63,405 nt of DNA from Nostocales cyanobacterium. GTDB lineage: Bacteria; Cyanobacteriota; Cyanobacteriia; Cyanobacteriales; Nostocaceae. Location: NCBI GenBank assembly GCA_004292695.1, contig RDXV01000006.1:1-63405 (forward strand). The letters are read 5' to 3'. The notes below the pieces were generated by a model. The model searched no databases, had not been told where the DNA came from, and worked only from the letters and a program-made list of their open reading frames with translations. The translations under genes and the position numbers were made by a program. Shown one piece after another: positions 18,099 through 27,906 of this stretch. How positions within the stretch are numbered: position 1 is the stretch's first letter; every line of letters starts with the position of its first letter.

Positions 18099-18681
18099 AA
18101 AAAAGGTTTTGGCAGTGACTTGATTTTTGTGTGAAATCAGGTTATACTTCCTGTAAAGTTATTATTGATTTTTAGTTTTGATACATAATTTTTGAAGAAA
18201 TCTTAATATACACATTTTTAAAATCAAGTGTAAATAGTATTATTACTATTTCTTTGTTGTAATTTTAATTAATCAATTCATAAATTATTTATGTAAATAT
18301 ACAGTAGGAAAAATATAAAGATATAAAAATATAAAGATATAAAAATATAAGGTTACATAGGGTTTGCAGTTCGCGTAGCGTGCCGTTAGGCATAAAATTC
18401 TTGTGTTGAAGTTCTTAATAGGGAATAGGGAATAGTTTTAACTATCTGTCATTCCCGAACTTTTGGATTTATTAGCTCCAAAATGCACAGTTTTTCCTGT
18501 CTAACTTGCAAAAATATTGTACTTTGTTTCCTCTTTTTCAGCCTTAAATCTTTGGAGTTATGTTTTGGAGTTATGTTTTGGAGTTATGTTTTTAATTCAC
18601 AGGTAGCAAGTTATAATAATCACCTTACTACCTGTTAACATACTACATTGTAACTATTTTTACCCTTTTCCCAGAGATATA
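18099..18681. other. Gene-free interval with repeats
   Basis: AT-rich, with ATATAAAGATATAAAA units at about 18316-18352, a fragment of the MITE-like family at about 18358-18470 (TTTGCAGTTCGCGTAGCG, then ATAGGGAATAGGGAATAG), and three copies of TTTTGGAGTTATG at 18551-18592. The promoter of the ComFB gene should lie near 18110-18200. No gene is seen. Confidence 0.6.
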
Positions 18682-19890
18682 TCACAATTTCTGACCTGTA
18701 TAAATTGAGCGCACCTCACCGTTACGACGAATAATTGCTTCACCATTACTAACCTCAACTAAAGTCCAACCTGTAGCGCCAATATTTTCGCCCAGGTTAA
18801 TTCGACGGGTGACACCATCAATTTTAAATAAAGCTGCTGATTTTTGTCCTAACTCCATCAACCCTTCTAGTTTAGCTGTGTAAGCAGGTAAATAAATGTC
18901 CTGAGTTGTACTGGGTGCTGATGTGGGCTGTGGTGCAGGTACGGGTGGAGTGGGTAATTTTGGCGGTGCAATTGTTGGTAATTTGGCAACTGTAGGTGGT
19001 TTGACTGGGGTGGGTTTGGTGGCTGGGGGTTTGGTTACTGGAGGTTTGGTTTGGGTATTTTCATTCACAAATTCAGGGGGAGATATTTGGGTGGAGGAGT
19101 TGGCAACTTCTGGTAGTGACCTGACAGCGGGGGGAGACTGATACACGGGTACATAGATTCTTTCCACTACATTTGTTCCCCGACTGGGAACAGGTGGAGT
19201 GTTATTTGCGGATACTGGAGGTGTTAGTGTTCCTACAGATGGGTTACTAGGTAAAGGTAGGGAACTGGTGAGGTTATTGTTGAGATTATTTAATCTTGAT
19301 GAAGTGTCTGGTTGTGGGTTTTTTGCCTCTTGTTGATCAATGACTGCTAAGGCTTCCAGCATATAGTTAACTAATTCTGCCCGTGGATCTGGTTCTGTTA
19401 CCGCTGTTGGCTGAAGTTGATTTGTCTGGGTATTGATAGTTAAACCTTGGATGATACCTGACTCTGTTAAGTAGGCTGTGCCAATTACTGCCATACTTAC
19501 GGTTGATCCGAGTATGAGCAAGTTGCTAAAGGCACTACTTTGTTTCTGTTTCCTTTTCCTAAGTGCGGTTACAGATGGGCGATTGAATACCAGTGTATTT
19601 GTTGGTTGCTGGTTGGGAATTGGTGCAAGGGTGGTTACTGAACGGTTAATGGTTTGTGGTAGTACCACTTCGTGCATTTTCACCGCTACTGCTTGCTGAT
19701 GTGTATATTCTGTTCTGAAAGTTTTGGCAGGATGTTTGCTACTGGTGTCAAGAATGTTATCAATATCACTAAAGAGATCATCTATCAAGCCTTCTGCGTA
19801 AGCTTCTATAGATACAGTTTCATCAGGTACTAAGTCCTCTATGGCTTCGGAAATAGTTAGATGGGTGGTGGCTTCTGGTATCATAGACAT
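18682..19890 (-). CDS. Pro-rich single-pass membrane protein with GspC/PilP-like tail
   Basis: A 402-residue protein. Residues 1-135 are acidic to neutral and cytoplasmic. One hydrophobic helix lies near residues 142-162 (FSNLLILGSTVSMAVIGTAY), followed by a long Pro/Thr-rich linker (PPVTKPPATKPTPVKPPT). The C-terminal domain of about 70 residues (LFKIDGVTRRINLGENIG, GEAIIRRNGEVRSIYTGQKL) resembles the periplasmic homology-region fold of GspC and PilP proteins. By analogy it may connect an inner-membrane assembly to an outer-membrane secretin or pilus. That is inference from fold-like pattern only. Confidence 0.65.
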   Translation of the reverse strand: MSMIPEATTHLTISEAIEDLVPDETVSIEAYAEGLIDDLFSDIDNILDTSSKHPAKTFRTEYTHQQAVAVKMHEVVLPQTINRSVTTLAPIPNQQPTNTLVFNRPSVTALRKRKQKQSSAFSNLLILGSTVSMAVIGTAYLTESGIIQGLTINTQTNQLQPTAVTEPDPRAELVNYMLEALAVIDQQEAKNPQPDTSSRLNNLNNNLTSSLPLPSNPSVGTLTPPVSANNTPPVPSRGTNVVERIYVPVYQSPPAVRSLPEVANSSTQISPPEFVNENTQTKPPVTKPPATKPTPVKPPTVAKLPTIAPPKLPTPPVPAPQPTSAPSTTQDIYLPAYTAKLEGLMELGQKSAALFKIDGVTRRINLGENIGATGWTLVEVSNGEAIIRRNGEVRSIYTGQKL

Positions 19891-20098
19891 TTTATTTATA
19901 GCTGCTAAGACGGAAATGGAAAATCCATGATGGTGGTGAAATCAGGTCTTTAATTACACTGTCAGTCACTCATTCCCAAGGAAATAAATGACTCAAACAA
20001 TGGTATTAAATTCTACTGTGATTTTGAAGTAATTCAGAATTTAACTTCAAAAATCTATGTAATCTATCTGACTGATCCCCTAGCCTATACTATACCGA

Positions 20099-22039
20099 TC
20101 ATGAAGAAGTTTTTGTATCCGCTAATAGGGAAAACTCTGGCTGATCCTTGTGTTTACGGATTTCTAAATAAATTAGTAGGGCGTTGACATCGGCTGGGTT
20201 AACGCCTCCTATCCTTGCTGCTTGCCCAATTGTTAGGGGTTTTACTTTTCCTAGTTTCTCTCTGGCTTCTTTTGATAATGTATCAATTGCTGCATAATCT
20301 AAATCTGCTGGTAGGGGGCGGTTTGCTTGACGGGCGATTTGTTCAATTTGATTTTGCTGTCTGGCTAGGTATCCAGAGTATTTAATATCAATTTCTGCGC
20401 CTTCTCTTTCCGCTTGGTTGAGGGTGATATTACCTAAGCCGTATTTATCTAAATCAACATAGTGTATGCCTGGACGACGTAACCAGTCAGCGAGGGTGAT
20501 TGAACCTTTGATTGCTTGCTGGGTGTCTTTGGCGATCGCCTTGCCAACATCATCATGTTCTTTAATTCTGGTAGTATGCAGACGTTCTTTTTCCGCTGCG
20601 ATTTGTTCTTGTTTACGAGTAAATAAATCCCAACGTCTATCATCAATTAAACCAATTTCTCGCCCTAACGGTGTCATCCGTTGATCGGCATTATCGGAAC
20701 GTAGCAATAAACGATACTCTGATCTACTCGTAAGCATACGGTAAGGTTCACGTAAATCCTTGGTACACAAATCATCAACCAAAGTCCCGATGTAACTTTG
20801 CTCACGGGGGAAAATAATCATTTCCTGACCCCGGACAAACCGCGCCGCATTTACACCCGCAACTAAACCCTGGGCTGCTGCTTCTTCATAACCGGTTGTA
20901 CCGTTAATTTGTCCCGCACAAAACAACCCTTCAACTTTCTTAGTCATCAATGAGGGATAACACTGGGTTGCGGGTAAATAATCGTACTCTACTGCATAGG
21001 CAGGACGCAACATAAAGCAGTTTTCTAAACCGGGAAGACTCCGCAACATCAGCAATTGCAGATTTTCGGGTAAACCAGTGGAAAAACCTTGAATGTATAA
21101 TTCTGGTATATCCCGTCCTTCTGGTTCAATGAAGATTTGATGACTTTCTTTATCTGCAAAGCGGACTATTTTATCTTCAATACTCGGACAATAACGAGGT
21201 CCTTTGGCATCAACCCAACCACCATAAACAGGGGATAGGTGCAAGTTTTCTTGTATTAATCTGTGAGTTTCTTTAGTGGTTCTTGTCATGTGACAGGGAA
21301 TTTGTTCCCGTTCTACCCACGCTTGGGGGTCAAAACTAAACCAGCGTACTTCCTCATCTCCTGGTTGCAGTTCCATTTTTGAGTAGTCAACAGACCGCTT
21401 ATCTACCCTTGCAGGAGTACCAGTTTTTAATCTGCCGGTTTCAAAACCCAAGCGGTTGAGGGTTTCCGTTAAACCGACGGCCGCAAACTCTCCCGCACGG
21501 CCAGCTTCCATAGACTTGTTACCTACCCAAATTCTCCCACCTAAAAACGTACCAGTGGTTAAAATTACGGCTTTACATTCAAAAGCAACACCAAAATAAG
21601 TTTCTACACCGATAATTTCATCATTTTTTCCTAAGACTAAATCTGTCACCATGCCTTCACGAATTGTCAAATTTTCTTGATTTTCGACAATTCCTTTCAT
21701 GACTGCTGCATATTCGCGCTTATCTGTTTGCGCCCGTAATGCCCAAACTGCTGGACCTCTGGAAGAGTTGAGGATACGTTTTTGTAAATAGGTGCGGTCT
21801 GCCATTTTTCCAATTTCCCCACCTAAAGCGTCTACTTCGTGGGTTAATTGGGACTTAGCGGGTCCACCGACTGCGGGGTTACAAGGTTGCCAAGCGATTT
21901 TATCGAGGTTAAGGGTTAACAGCAGAGTCCGACAACCGAGGCGAGCAGTAGCTAAAGCTGCTTCACAACCGGAGTGACCTGCACCCACTACGATCACATC
22001 ATAAGCGTCTTGGAATTCTACAGTATTTGGCATGATCAT
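20099..22039 (-). CDS. mnmG: tRNA U34 carboxymethylaminomethyl-modifying enzyme MnmG
   Basis: A 646-residue FAD protein. It has the N-terminal dinucleotide-binding [17 protein letters not shown], the family signature [34 protein letters not shown], and the C-terminal helical domain that binds MnmE ([26 protein letters not shown]). With MnmE it installs the cmnm5 group at wobble uridines. The length matches the family. The start is ATG at 22039, or the third codon ATG. Confidence 0.97.
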   Translation of the reverse strand: MIMPNTVEFQDAYDVIVVGAGHSGCEAALATARLGCRTLLLTLNLDKIAWQPCNPAVGGPAKSQLTHEVDALGGEIGKMADRTYLQKRILNSSRGPAVWALRAQTDKREYAAVMKGIVENQENLTIREGMVTDLVLGKNDEIIGVETYFGVAFECKAVILTTGTFLGGRIWVGNKSMEAGRAGEFAAVGLTETLNRLGFETGRLKTGTPARVDKRSVDYSKMELQPGDEEVRWFSFDPQAWVEREQIPCHMTRTTKETHRLIQENLHLSPVYGGWVDAKGPRYCPSIEDKIVRFADKESHQIFIEPEGRDIPELYIQGFSTGLPENLQLLMLRSLPGLENCFMLRPAYAVEYDYLPATQCYPSLMTKKVEGLFCAGQINGTTGYEEAAAQGLVAGVNAARFVRGQEMIIFPREQSYIGTLVDDLCTKDLREPYRMLTSRSEYRLLLRSDNADQRMTPLGREIGLIDDRRWDLFTRKQEQIAAEKERLHTTRIKEHDDVGKAIAKDTQQAIKGSITLADWLRRPGIHYVDLDKYGLGNITLNQAEREGAEIDIKYSGYLARQQNQIEQIARQANRPLPADLDYAAIDTLSKEAREKLGKVKPLTIGQAARIGGVNPADVNALLIYLEIRKHKDQPEFSLLADTKTSS

Positions 22040-22174
22040 GAGTAATTAAAAATTAAAAATTAAAAGTTAAAAAGGTCGTTACTGTTAGGTATTTTAGCGT
22101 ATATTTTGGTTAATTGTCAGAATCAGGATGTCCAGGATTTCAGGATTTCCAGGATGTTGAATATTTTTGATTGA

Positions 22175-22972
22175 TTACAAAGGATTTCTCTCCATAAAAT
22201 TTTTGATTTTTCTATTCAAGTTTCTTTCGGCTTCACGCTTCATTATTAGTGCTTCATATTTAGCATCTTGAATCAATTTATCATTTTCCTCTTTATGTTT
22301 TGATTGTCTGAAAGCTTTATAACGTGCTTTCTGTTCAGATGCCCTTCTCTGATTTTCAAAAAATGTGACTTCAATATTAAATTTATCTCTACATATAGTT
22401 TCAATTTTTTCTGTCAGAATCGTATATATTGCTATAAACAAGAAAGGTGATAAACACATAACAATTAAAAATATAAGTGCATTGAGTAAAGAAGAAGTAG
22501 CAATAGCAATCTGAAAGGCAATCTGCAAAACTACTATTATCATGACGATGAAAAACAAACAGCCTATCCACCAGTTATCATCAACAACCGTATTTCCTCT
22601 TCTTTTGACTTCTGCTTCTGCATTAATAATAAGTTGATCAGCCCTTTTTTCTATCTCTGGTATTTCTTCTAAATAGCTACCTATTTCAGATACAAAATTA
22701 TTCATAAATGAACGATGGCTTTGTTTAGCTAAATTGAGTTTTACACCTGTACAATCTTGGATTAACCCCAGAAGTTTATATAAATCTTGAGCTTTCCAGG
22801 ATGTGCCACAGTCTAAACAAGCGTTAGCATTTCTATCTTCACCTGTAACAGCACCAACCGCAGCACCAACAACCCCAAACAAAGCATACCCAGCTATAGC
22901 ACGTCCCCAGTTTACATCGGTTTCTTGTTTAATTTGAATGTGGTTAGAACCACAGTTAGGACAGTTAGCCAT
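22175..22972 (-). CDS. Zinc-ribbon membrane protein of unknown function
   Basis: A 265-residue protein starting with a CPNCGSN zinc-ribbon half and a second CLDCGTSW half near residue 53, between which lies a Gly-rich hydrophobic segment (AIAGYALFGVVGAAVGAVTG). Two further hydrophobic helices lie at about 133-155 and 165-185. The C-terminus is strongly charged and probably helical (KARYKAFRQSKHKEENDKL). It is likely membrane-bound with a metal-binding cytoplasmic head. It is divergent from the ATPase/TOPRIM pair, sharing a 210-bp intergenic space. Confidence 0.65.
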   Translation of the reverse strand: MANCPNCGSNHIQIKQETDVNWGRAIAGYALFGVVGAAVGAVTGEDRNANACLDCGTSWKAQDLYKLLGLIQDCTGVKLNLAKQSHRSFMNNFVSEIGSYLEEIPEIEKRADQLIINAEAEVKRRGNTVVDDNWWIGCLFFIVMIIVVLQIAFQIAIATSSLLNALIFLIVMCLSPFLFIAIYTILTEKIETICRDKFNIEVTFFENQRRASEQKARYKAFRQSKHKEENDKLIQDAKYEALIMKREAERNLNRKIKNFMERNPL

Positions 22973-23185
22973 CTTTTATTTCCTTTATACTGCTATACTT
23001 ACAGTATTATGACATTTTTAACCTCTTATGTAAGTGTGTTGTTAAAATTTTGGTACATTCAAGCAATTAACCGTCTGAATCAGGATGTCCGGGATTTAAG
23101 AATTTATAGGATGTAGTTCTGGAATGTTAATATAAAATCAGATAACATTAGATAATATCTTTTATATCTACAACCAACTGAAATC

Positions 23186-24433
23186 ATGAAAATTAATCAA
23201 CTAAGCTACTATGACTCTAATCAAAAATGGCAGTTTGAAAATATCAATTTTTCTGACTTCAATCTTTTAGTAGGTGTTTCCGGTGTTGGTAAATCTAAAA
23301 TCATCAACGCTATAATAAATTTACATAAAATAGCCGAGGGCAATTCTTTAAATGGTGTAAAGTGGGATTTAAAATTTACATTAGACTGTAGTAATTATCG
23401 CTGGCTAGGAGAATTTGAAAATAGTCAAACAATAGATATTTTATCACCTGGTAAAATTGGGTTTAAAATAATTAGTGAATACCTTTATAAAGAAGATGTA
23501 GCAATTATAGAAAGAAATAAAGATGAAATTAAGTTTAATGGTAATTTAATTCCAAAAATTTCACCTCTTCAAAGTGTAATTAGTATTTTATATACAGAAG
23601 AAGCAATATCACCTTTTTATAAGGGTATGTTGCAAATATCTAAACATGATTCAGCAGGTATTATGCAAATATTTAAATATGATTTAGAAGGCGATTTCTT
23701 GGCATCTAAGAATTTGTATAATTCCATCATTACTGGAATTATTAAATTAACTAATCAACAAGTAAATGATAAACGCAACGAAGAAGATTTTAACATTTTG
23801 CTTAACCTTATAGGAACAAATATTATTCCAATTGGTTACAAAATAATTTTCGTTTATGATAAATACCCAAAATTGTTTCAAACCATCAAAGAATCTTTTA
23901 TAAAGATATTTGAACAAGTAGAAGATATCAGAATAGAAGAAAGTAACTATAATTTAATTAATCCAGCAGCTTACAATTTAGTTGATAGCGCAATATTAGA
24001 AAAAGATAATAACCTAAATCTTGAACAAGAAACATTTATCATTAGCATAAAAGAAAAAGGTGTTGATGAATGGATAAAACAAAGTGAGATATCATCAGGA
24101 ATGCTGAAAACATTTATGTTAATTAGTGAAATGTATTTATCTGCTGAAGGAACAGTAATTTTAATTGATGAATTTGAAAACAGCTTAGGTGTTAACTGTA
24201 TTGATATTATCAGCGATTTACTTTTAGAAAATAGAAACTTGCAATTTATCATTACCAGTCACCATCCCTACATCATCAATAATATTGGGATGGAACATTG
24301 GAAAATAATCACCCGTAAAGGTGGGGTAGTAACTGCTAGAGATGCGAAAGATTTAAACTTAGGAAAATCTAGACATCAAGCATTTATGCAATTAATGAAT
24401 CTTGAGGAATATAGAGAAGGAATTACAGCATAA
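23186..24433 (+). CDS. AAA/ABC-type ATPase of an ATPase-TOPRIM pair
   Basis: A 415-residue SMC/OLD-like ATPase. The Walker A is GVSGVGKSKI near residue 30. An ABC-signature-like segment EISSGMLKTF lies near residue 305, Walker B is VILIDEFENS near 327, and the switch histidine is in ITSHHPYIIN near 357. The head-like arrangement without a long coiled coil resembles AAA_15/AAA_21 ATPases of anti-phage systems such as PARIS (AriA) and OLD-type nucleases. The stop overlaps the start of the TOPRIM gene (TAATG), so the two proteins are probably made together. The low GC content resembles accessory DNA. The defence role is inference. Confidence 0.8.
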   Translation: MKINQLSYYDSNQKWQFENINFSDFNLLVGVSGVGKSKIINAIINLHKIAEGNSLNGVKWDLKFTLDCSNYRWLGEFENSQTIDILSPGKIGFKIISEYLYKEDVAIIERNKDEIKFNGNLIPKISPLQSVISILYTEEAISPFYKGMLQISKHDSAGIMQIFKYDLEGDFLASKNLYNSIITGIIKLTNQQVNDKRNEEDFNILLNLIGTNIIPIGYKIIFVYDKYPKLFQTIKESFIKIFEQVEDIRIEESNYNLINPAAYNLVDSAILEKDNNLNLEQETFIISIKEKGVDEWIKQSEISSGMLKTFMLISEMYLSAEGTVILIDEFENSLGVNCIDIISDLLLENRNLQFIITSHHPYIINNIGMEHWKIITRKGGVVTARDAKDLNLGKSRHQAFMQLMNLEEYREGITA

Positions 24434-25116
24434 TGAACCTTTATTTTCTTGTAGAAGGAAAAAGAACAGAAAACAAAGTTTATCCAGCTTGGTTAAAACA
24501 TCTTTTACCAGAACTACAACAAGTTAAAAATTTCGATGAAGTAGATAAGAATAATTTTTATTTGTTCAGTGCTAATGGTTATCCTTCCATAATTTATGAT
24601 CATCTTCCTAATGCTATTGCAGATATTCAAGAGAATGGTAAATATAACTATCTTGTGCTTTGTTTAGATGCTGAAGAAAATACAGTTAGTGAAATTAAAC
24701 AAGAAATTTATGATTTTATAGAAACAGAAAAACCAGAAATGGGAAATGTAGAACTGGTAATTATTATCCAAAATCGTTGTTTAGAAACTTGGTTTTTAGG
24801 AAATCGCAAAATATACACTAGAAACCCACAGGATAAACCCTTATTAGAATACACTCGTTATTACGATGTTTCTAGAGATTGTCCTGAATTGATGGGACAA
24901 TATGAAAATTTTAACACTCATGCTCAATTTCATGAAGCTTATTTAAAAGAACTATTTCGAGCTAAAAATATTAATTATTCTAAAAGAAGTCCTGGAGATG
25001 TAGTTAAGCAATTTTATTTACAACAACTAATAGATAGAGTAACTTATGAAGATACCCACCTTCCTACATTCCAGACTTTTATAGAATTTTGTAGTGTGAT
25101 TAGGTCAAATTTGTAA
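24433..25116 (+). CDS. TOPRIM-like effector partner of the ATPase
   Basis: A 227-residue protein. The N-terminus FLVEGKRTENKVYP has the acidic residue of the first TOPRIM motif. LVLCLDAEENT near residue 77 gives the DxE motif, and QNRCLETWFLGNRK near residue 112 is the conserved RxxETW segment seen in OLD-associated and DUF4276/RloB-like proteins. TOPRIM domains cleave nucleic acid using metals. The start codon overlaps the ATPase stop, indicating translational coupling. Together they resemble two-gene abortive-infection systems. The exact family (DUF4276, DUF4435 or RloB) cannot be fixed by eye. Confidence 0.7.
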   Translation: MNLYFLVEGKRTENKVYPAWLKHLLPELQQVKNFDEVDKNNFYLFSANGYPSIIYDHLPNAIADIQENGKYNYLVLCLDAEENTVSEIKQEIYDFIETEKPEMGNVELVIIIQNRCLETWFLGNRKIYTRNPQDKPLLEYTRYYDVSRDCPELMGQYENFNTHAQFHEAYLKELFRAKNINYSKRSPGDVVKQFYLQQLIDRVTYEDTHLPTFQTFIEFCSVIRSNL

Positions 25117-25220
25117 TATTTAATAAAATCAACCAATAAATCCTGATTTATTTAATATGTGTTGAACATAGTTTTGATATAGAATCAAATCACAATTATC
25201 AAAAAGATGTTTTGTCAACA

Positions 25221-26042
25221 ATGAAAATAAAACCTCAACTTAAAAAACAGATCATTAATATTGCCCTAATTAGTTTTATAGTCTTTATTTTTACAGTATC
25301 CATTAGCATTTATATAAAAAGTCGCCAACCCTCACCTAATTCTATAATTATTAAAAGAGATACCAAGATTTCTGTAAATGAAAACTTTATTCCTAATCAA
25401 GAATTAAATGAGGAACAACGGTTTTTAGATATTATTAATTATCAATTAAAAAATATTCCCGCAAATGACACCTATGAATATATTTTACTCAGAGCTTACG
25501 GAACGATATTTATAAATCAGAACCCAGAAATTAAATTACCACCAAAAGTTATTCTTGACAACGAAGAAGAAACAGTAAAATTTCAGGACAATTTACAGTT
25601 AACCTTGGTAGAAGGTACAGCAGAATGTTACTTACAAAAAGCAGCAGCAGAGGCTTTTAACAAAGCTAGAAGTATCATAGATATACCATTAAAATCTGGA
25701 TATTCTGGTGACTGTACCCGTAGTTATGCAACCACATTAAGATTTTGGCAAAAATACACTAATAGTAGTACCTTAGAACAAGTCAAACAAGGTAAAGAAA
25801 CAAACATTTTAAGTTTAGTTGCACCACCGGGAACTTCTCAACATTTATGGGGTTTAGCACTAGATTTAAGGGTATCAAATCAAGAACAAAGACAAGCATT
25901 AAATGAAAATGGATGGTTTCAAACAGTTGTCAAAGATACACCACATTGGACATATTTGGGATGGGATGAACAGAGTTTAATTAAATTTGGATTGAAGAAC
26001 AAAATAGTACAAGGTATTACCTATTGGGTGACACCAATTTAA
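25221..26042 (+). CDS. D-alanyl-D-alanine carboxypeptidase, M15/VanY type
   Basis: A periplasmic or membrane-anchored peptidase of about 273 residues. One N-terminal hydrophobic helix (IINIALISFIVFIFTVSISI) acts as an uncleaved anchor. The zinc-binding pattern of M15 peptidases is visible: SQHLWGLALDLRV (His and Asp ligands) and DTPHWTYLGWDE (second His). SGYSGDCTRSYATTLRF precedes them. It would trim the terminal D-Ala from peptidoglycan stems. A TTG nine bases upstream could start it, but ATG at 25221 is preferred. Confidence 0.82.
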   Translation: MKIKPQLKKQIINIALISFIVFIFTVSISIYIKSRQPSPNSIIIKRDTKISVNENFIPNQELNEEQRFLDIINYQLKNIPANDTYEYILLRAYGTIFINQNPEIKLPPKVILDNEEETVKFQDNLQLTLVEGTAECYLQKAAAEAFNKARSIIDIPLKSGYSGDCTRSYATTLRFWQKYTNSSTLEQVKQGKETNILSLVAPPGTSQHLWGLALDLRVSNQEQRQALNENGWFQTVVKDTPHWTYLGWDEQSLIKFGLKNKIVQGITYWVTPI

Positions 26043-26084
26043 TAATTTTTAATACTTAAAATAAAAATATAGCAGTAATTTTAA

Positions 26085-26276
26085 CTATACATCTATATAA
26101 TAAAATTCTGCATTTTTAGAGACATCATCAATTTTTTGTAAATAGTCTTGGATCACATATTTAATTTTATCTAACGCTTCTTGTTCAGTATTACCTACAG
26201 TCCAACAACCAGGTAAAGCAGGACACCAAATAGCGTATACCTGATCTATTTTGTTGAGCTTAACTTGATATCGCAT
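26085..26276 (-). CDS. HicB-like antitoxin, orphan
   Basis: A 63-residue protein with the HicB N-terminal fold: MRYQVKLNKID, IWCPALPGCWTVGNTEQEALD, and the helix IKYVIQDYLQKI. HicB proteins neutralise the HicA RNase. No hicA-like ORF is visible beside it, and the C-terminal DNA-binding domain of longer HicB proteins is absent. It could be a solitary relic or work with a toxin elsewhere. Confidence 0.75.
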   Translation of the reverse strand: MRYQVKLNKIDQVYAIWCPALPGCWTVGNTEQEALDKIKYVIQDYLQKIDDVSKNAEFYYIDV

Positions 26277-26520
26277 ATCTCAATTTTTGCTAGTAGATGT
26301 AATTCTATATTATTTTTTAAGATTAAAAGGAATCCCTTGATACTGCAAGAGGTCATACTTTTAATAAATCCATATATAAATTAAATTCAACATTTTGTTA
26401 TATACATCTCAAAAACCTCTTTATCTGTGTTCTCTGTGACTCTGTGGTTAGTTATTCCATAAAATCCTAAAATATTACTACAATAAAATAATTACATACC
26501 TAAAATTGGGAGTTTTTACA

Positions 26521-27096
26521 GTGGGATTATTTGATGATTTTAGTCGTTTTTTAGAAGATCGTTTAGAGGAATTCTTACGTAAAAATCCTCATTTAGAATT
26601 AGAAATGTTACTAGAACAGCTACGGGAGCAAGAGGAGGATACAATGAAATTGATTGCAGATTTGCAAGTACAGGAAAAGCGCTCCCAAGATGATATACTA
26701 GCCACAGCCCAAGAAATACAACGTTGGCATATTCGCATTCAAAAAGCTAAAGATGCGGGGAGATATGACTTAGTTGAACCTGCACAAGCTAGGGAAGATG
26801 CACTTTTAAGGGAAGGTAATCAAAAATGGGGACAAATGCAAGGTTTAAAAGATCGTATTAACCAGTCTCAAGAACTATTAACTAAAATACAACAACGTCG
26901 TCAAGAAGTGCAAGCAAAAGCGACAGAAGCACAAAAAGCAAGGGAAAAATCTCAAACTCAGCAACGTTTACAAACTGATAATTGGAAAAGTTCATCTAGT
27001 AGTTATTACGGTAAATTTGATGAATTAGAAGAACAATTTCGCAGTTTAGAAACCCAGGAAGAACTAGAACAGATGAAGCGAAATATGGGCAAATAA
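26521..27096 (+). CDS. TIGR04376-type conserved cyanobacterial protein
   Basis: A protein of about 191 residues, largely helical and charged, starting GLFDDFSRFLEDRLEEFLRK and continuing with a coiled coil (QLREQEEDTMKLIADLQVQ). This opening is characteristic of a cyanobacterial family annotated TIGR04376. Its function is not known to me. The family N-terminus supports GTG at 26521 as the start rather than an upstream TTG at 26506. A degenerate REP-like hairpin follows the gene. Confidence 0.8.
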   Translation: MGLFDDFSRFLEDRLEEFLRKNPHLELEMLLEQLREQEEDTMKLIADLQVQEKRSQDDILATAQEIQRWHIRIQKAKDAGRYDLVEPAQAREDALLREGNQKWGQMQGLKDRINQSQELLTKIQQRRQEVQAKATEAQKAREKSQTQQRLQTDNWKSSSSSYYGKFDELEEQFRSLETQEELEQMKRNMGK

Positions 27097-27133
27097 TCAT
27101 AAATAGGAAATAAGAAATAGAAAACTAAAATCA

Positions 27134-27169
27134 TAGATCCTTGACTTTCTGTAAGAAGTTGAGGATCTA
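27134..27169. repeat. REP-like hairpin copy 2 (degenerate, short)
   Basis: TAGATCCTTGACTT pairs with AAGTTGAGGATCTA. It lies just after the TIGR04376 gene and may act as its terminator. The core differs from the GATCCCCGACTTCT consensus at two positions. Confidence 0.65.
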
Positions 27170-27280
27170 TTTATTAACTGTTATTTAATTCACAAACTTA
27201 ATTTTAAAGGAATGATAAATTCAATTTATTGACAGATTAACACTTACCCTGCTGATAGCTAATTGGGGCATAATTAAGTA

Positions 27281-27844
27281 ATGGAAAATAGTATATTAGT
27301 AGATATAGTAGCGACGCTACAAAGGTTATTTGTTGGTTACATTCCTGCTGCTGCTTTGGGTGTTTTTATTGGTTTTGTAATTGGTATCAATGGTATAGTT
27401 TATCAATTATTTAGTCGTTTGTTTCAAATTCCTAATAGTATTCCTTCCATTGCTTTTTTACCCATTGCGCTAATTTTATTTAAAGAAAATGAAACTGCGG
27501 CTATTTTTGTAATTTTTATTGGTGTTCTTTGGGAAATAATTGTGGAAACTGCCACAGGTATCAGGAGATTTAAACAACAAGATAATAACTTTAGTGTTGC
27601 TATTTATTCTATTTTTAAAGCGTTAAGGTTAGGGATGTGGATAGCTTGGTTTACGGTAATTGCAACGGAAATGTTAGCTGGTACAAAGGGGTTAGGTTTT
27701 TTGGTTTGGAATGGTTATAAAGCTAATAATTTTCAATATATTATTGATGCGATGTTATATATTGCTATTATTGGTGTTTTTCTAGATCAATTAATAGATT
27801 TAGTAGGCTATATTCTCACTCAAGTAGCAAAAAGTGAGAGATAA
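27281..27844 (+). CDS. ABC transporter permease, SsuC/TauC-like, short
   Basis: A 187-residue membrane protein with four or five hydrophobic helices (AAALGVFIGFVIGI, AFLPIALILF, AIFVIFIGVLWEIIVE). The EAA-loop equivalent is weak (YSIFKALRLGMW). Family members for nitrate, sulfonate or taurine uptake are usually about 250-280 residues, so this one lacks part of the N-terminus or belongs to a short subgroup. No ATPase or binding-protein gene is adjacent. It may be a remnant of a larger operon. Confidence 0.65.
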   Translation: MENSILVDIVATLQRLFVGYIPAAALGVFIGFVIGINGIVYQLFSRLFQIPNSIPSIAFLPIALILFKENETAAIFVIFIGVLWEIIVETATGIRRFKQQDNNFSVAIYSIFKALRLGMWIAWFTVIATEMLAGTKGLGFLVWNGYKANNFQYIIDAMLYIAIIGVFLDQLIDLVGYILTQVAKSER

Positions 27845-27906
27845 CAGTTAACAGTTGAAGAAGGGAACAGGGAAGAATTAAACAACTGTCAACTGTCAAC
27901 TATCAA

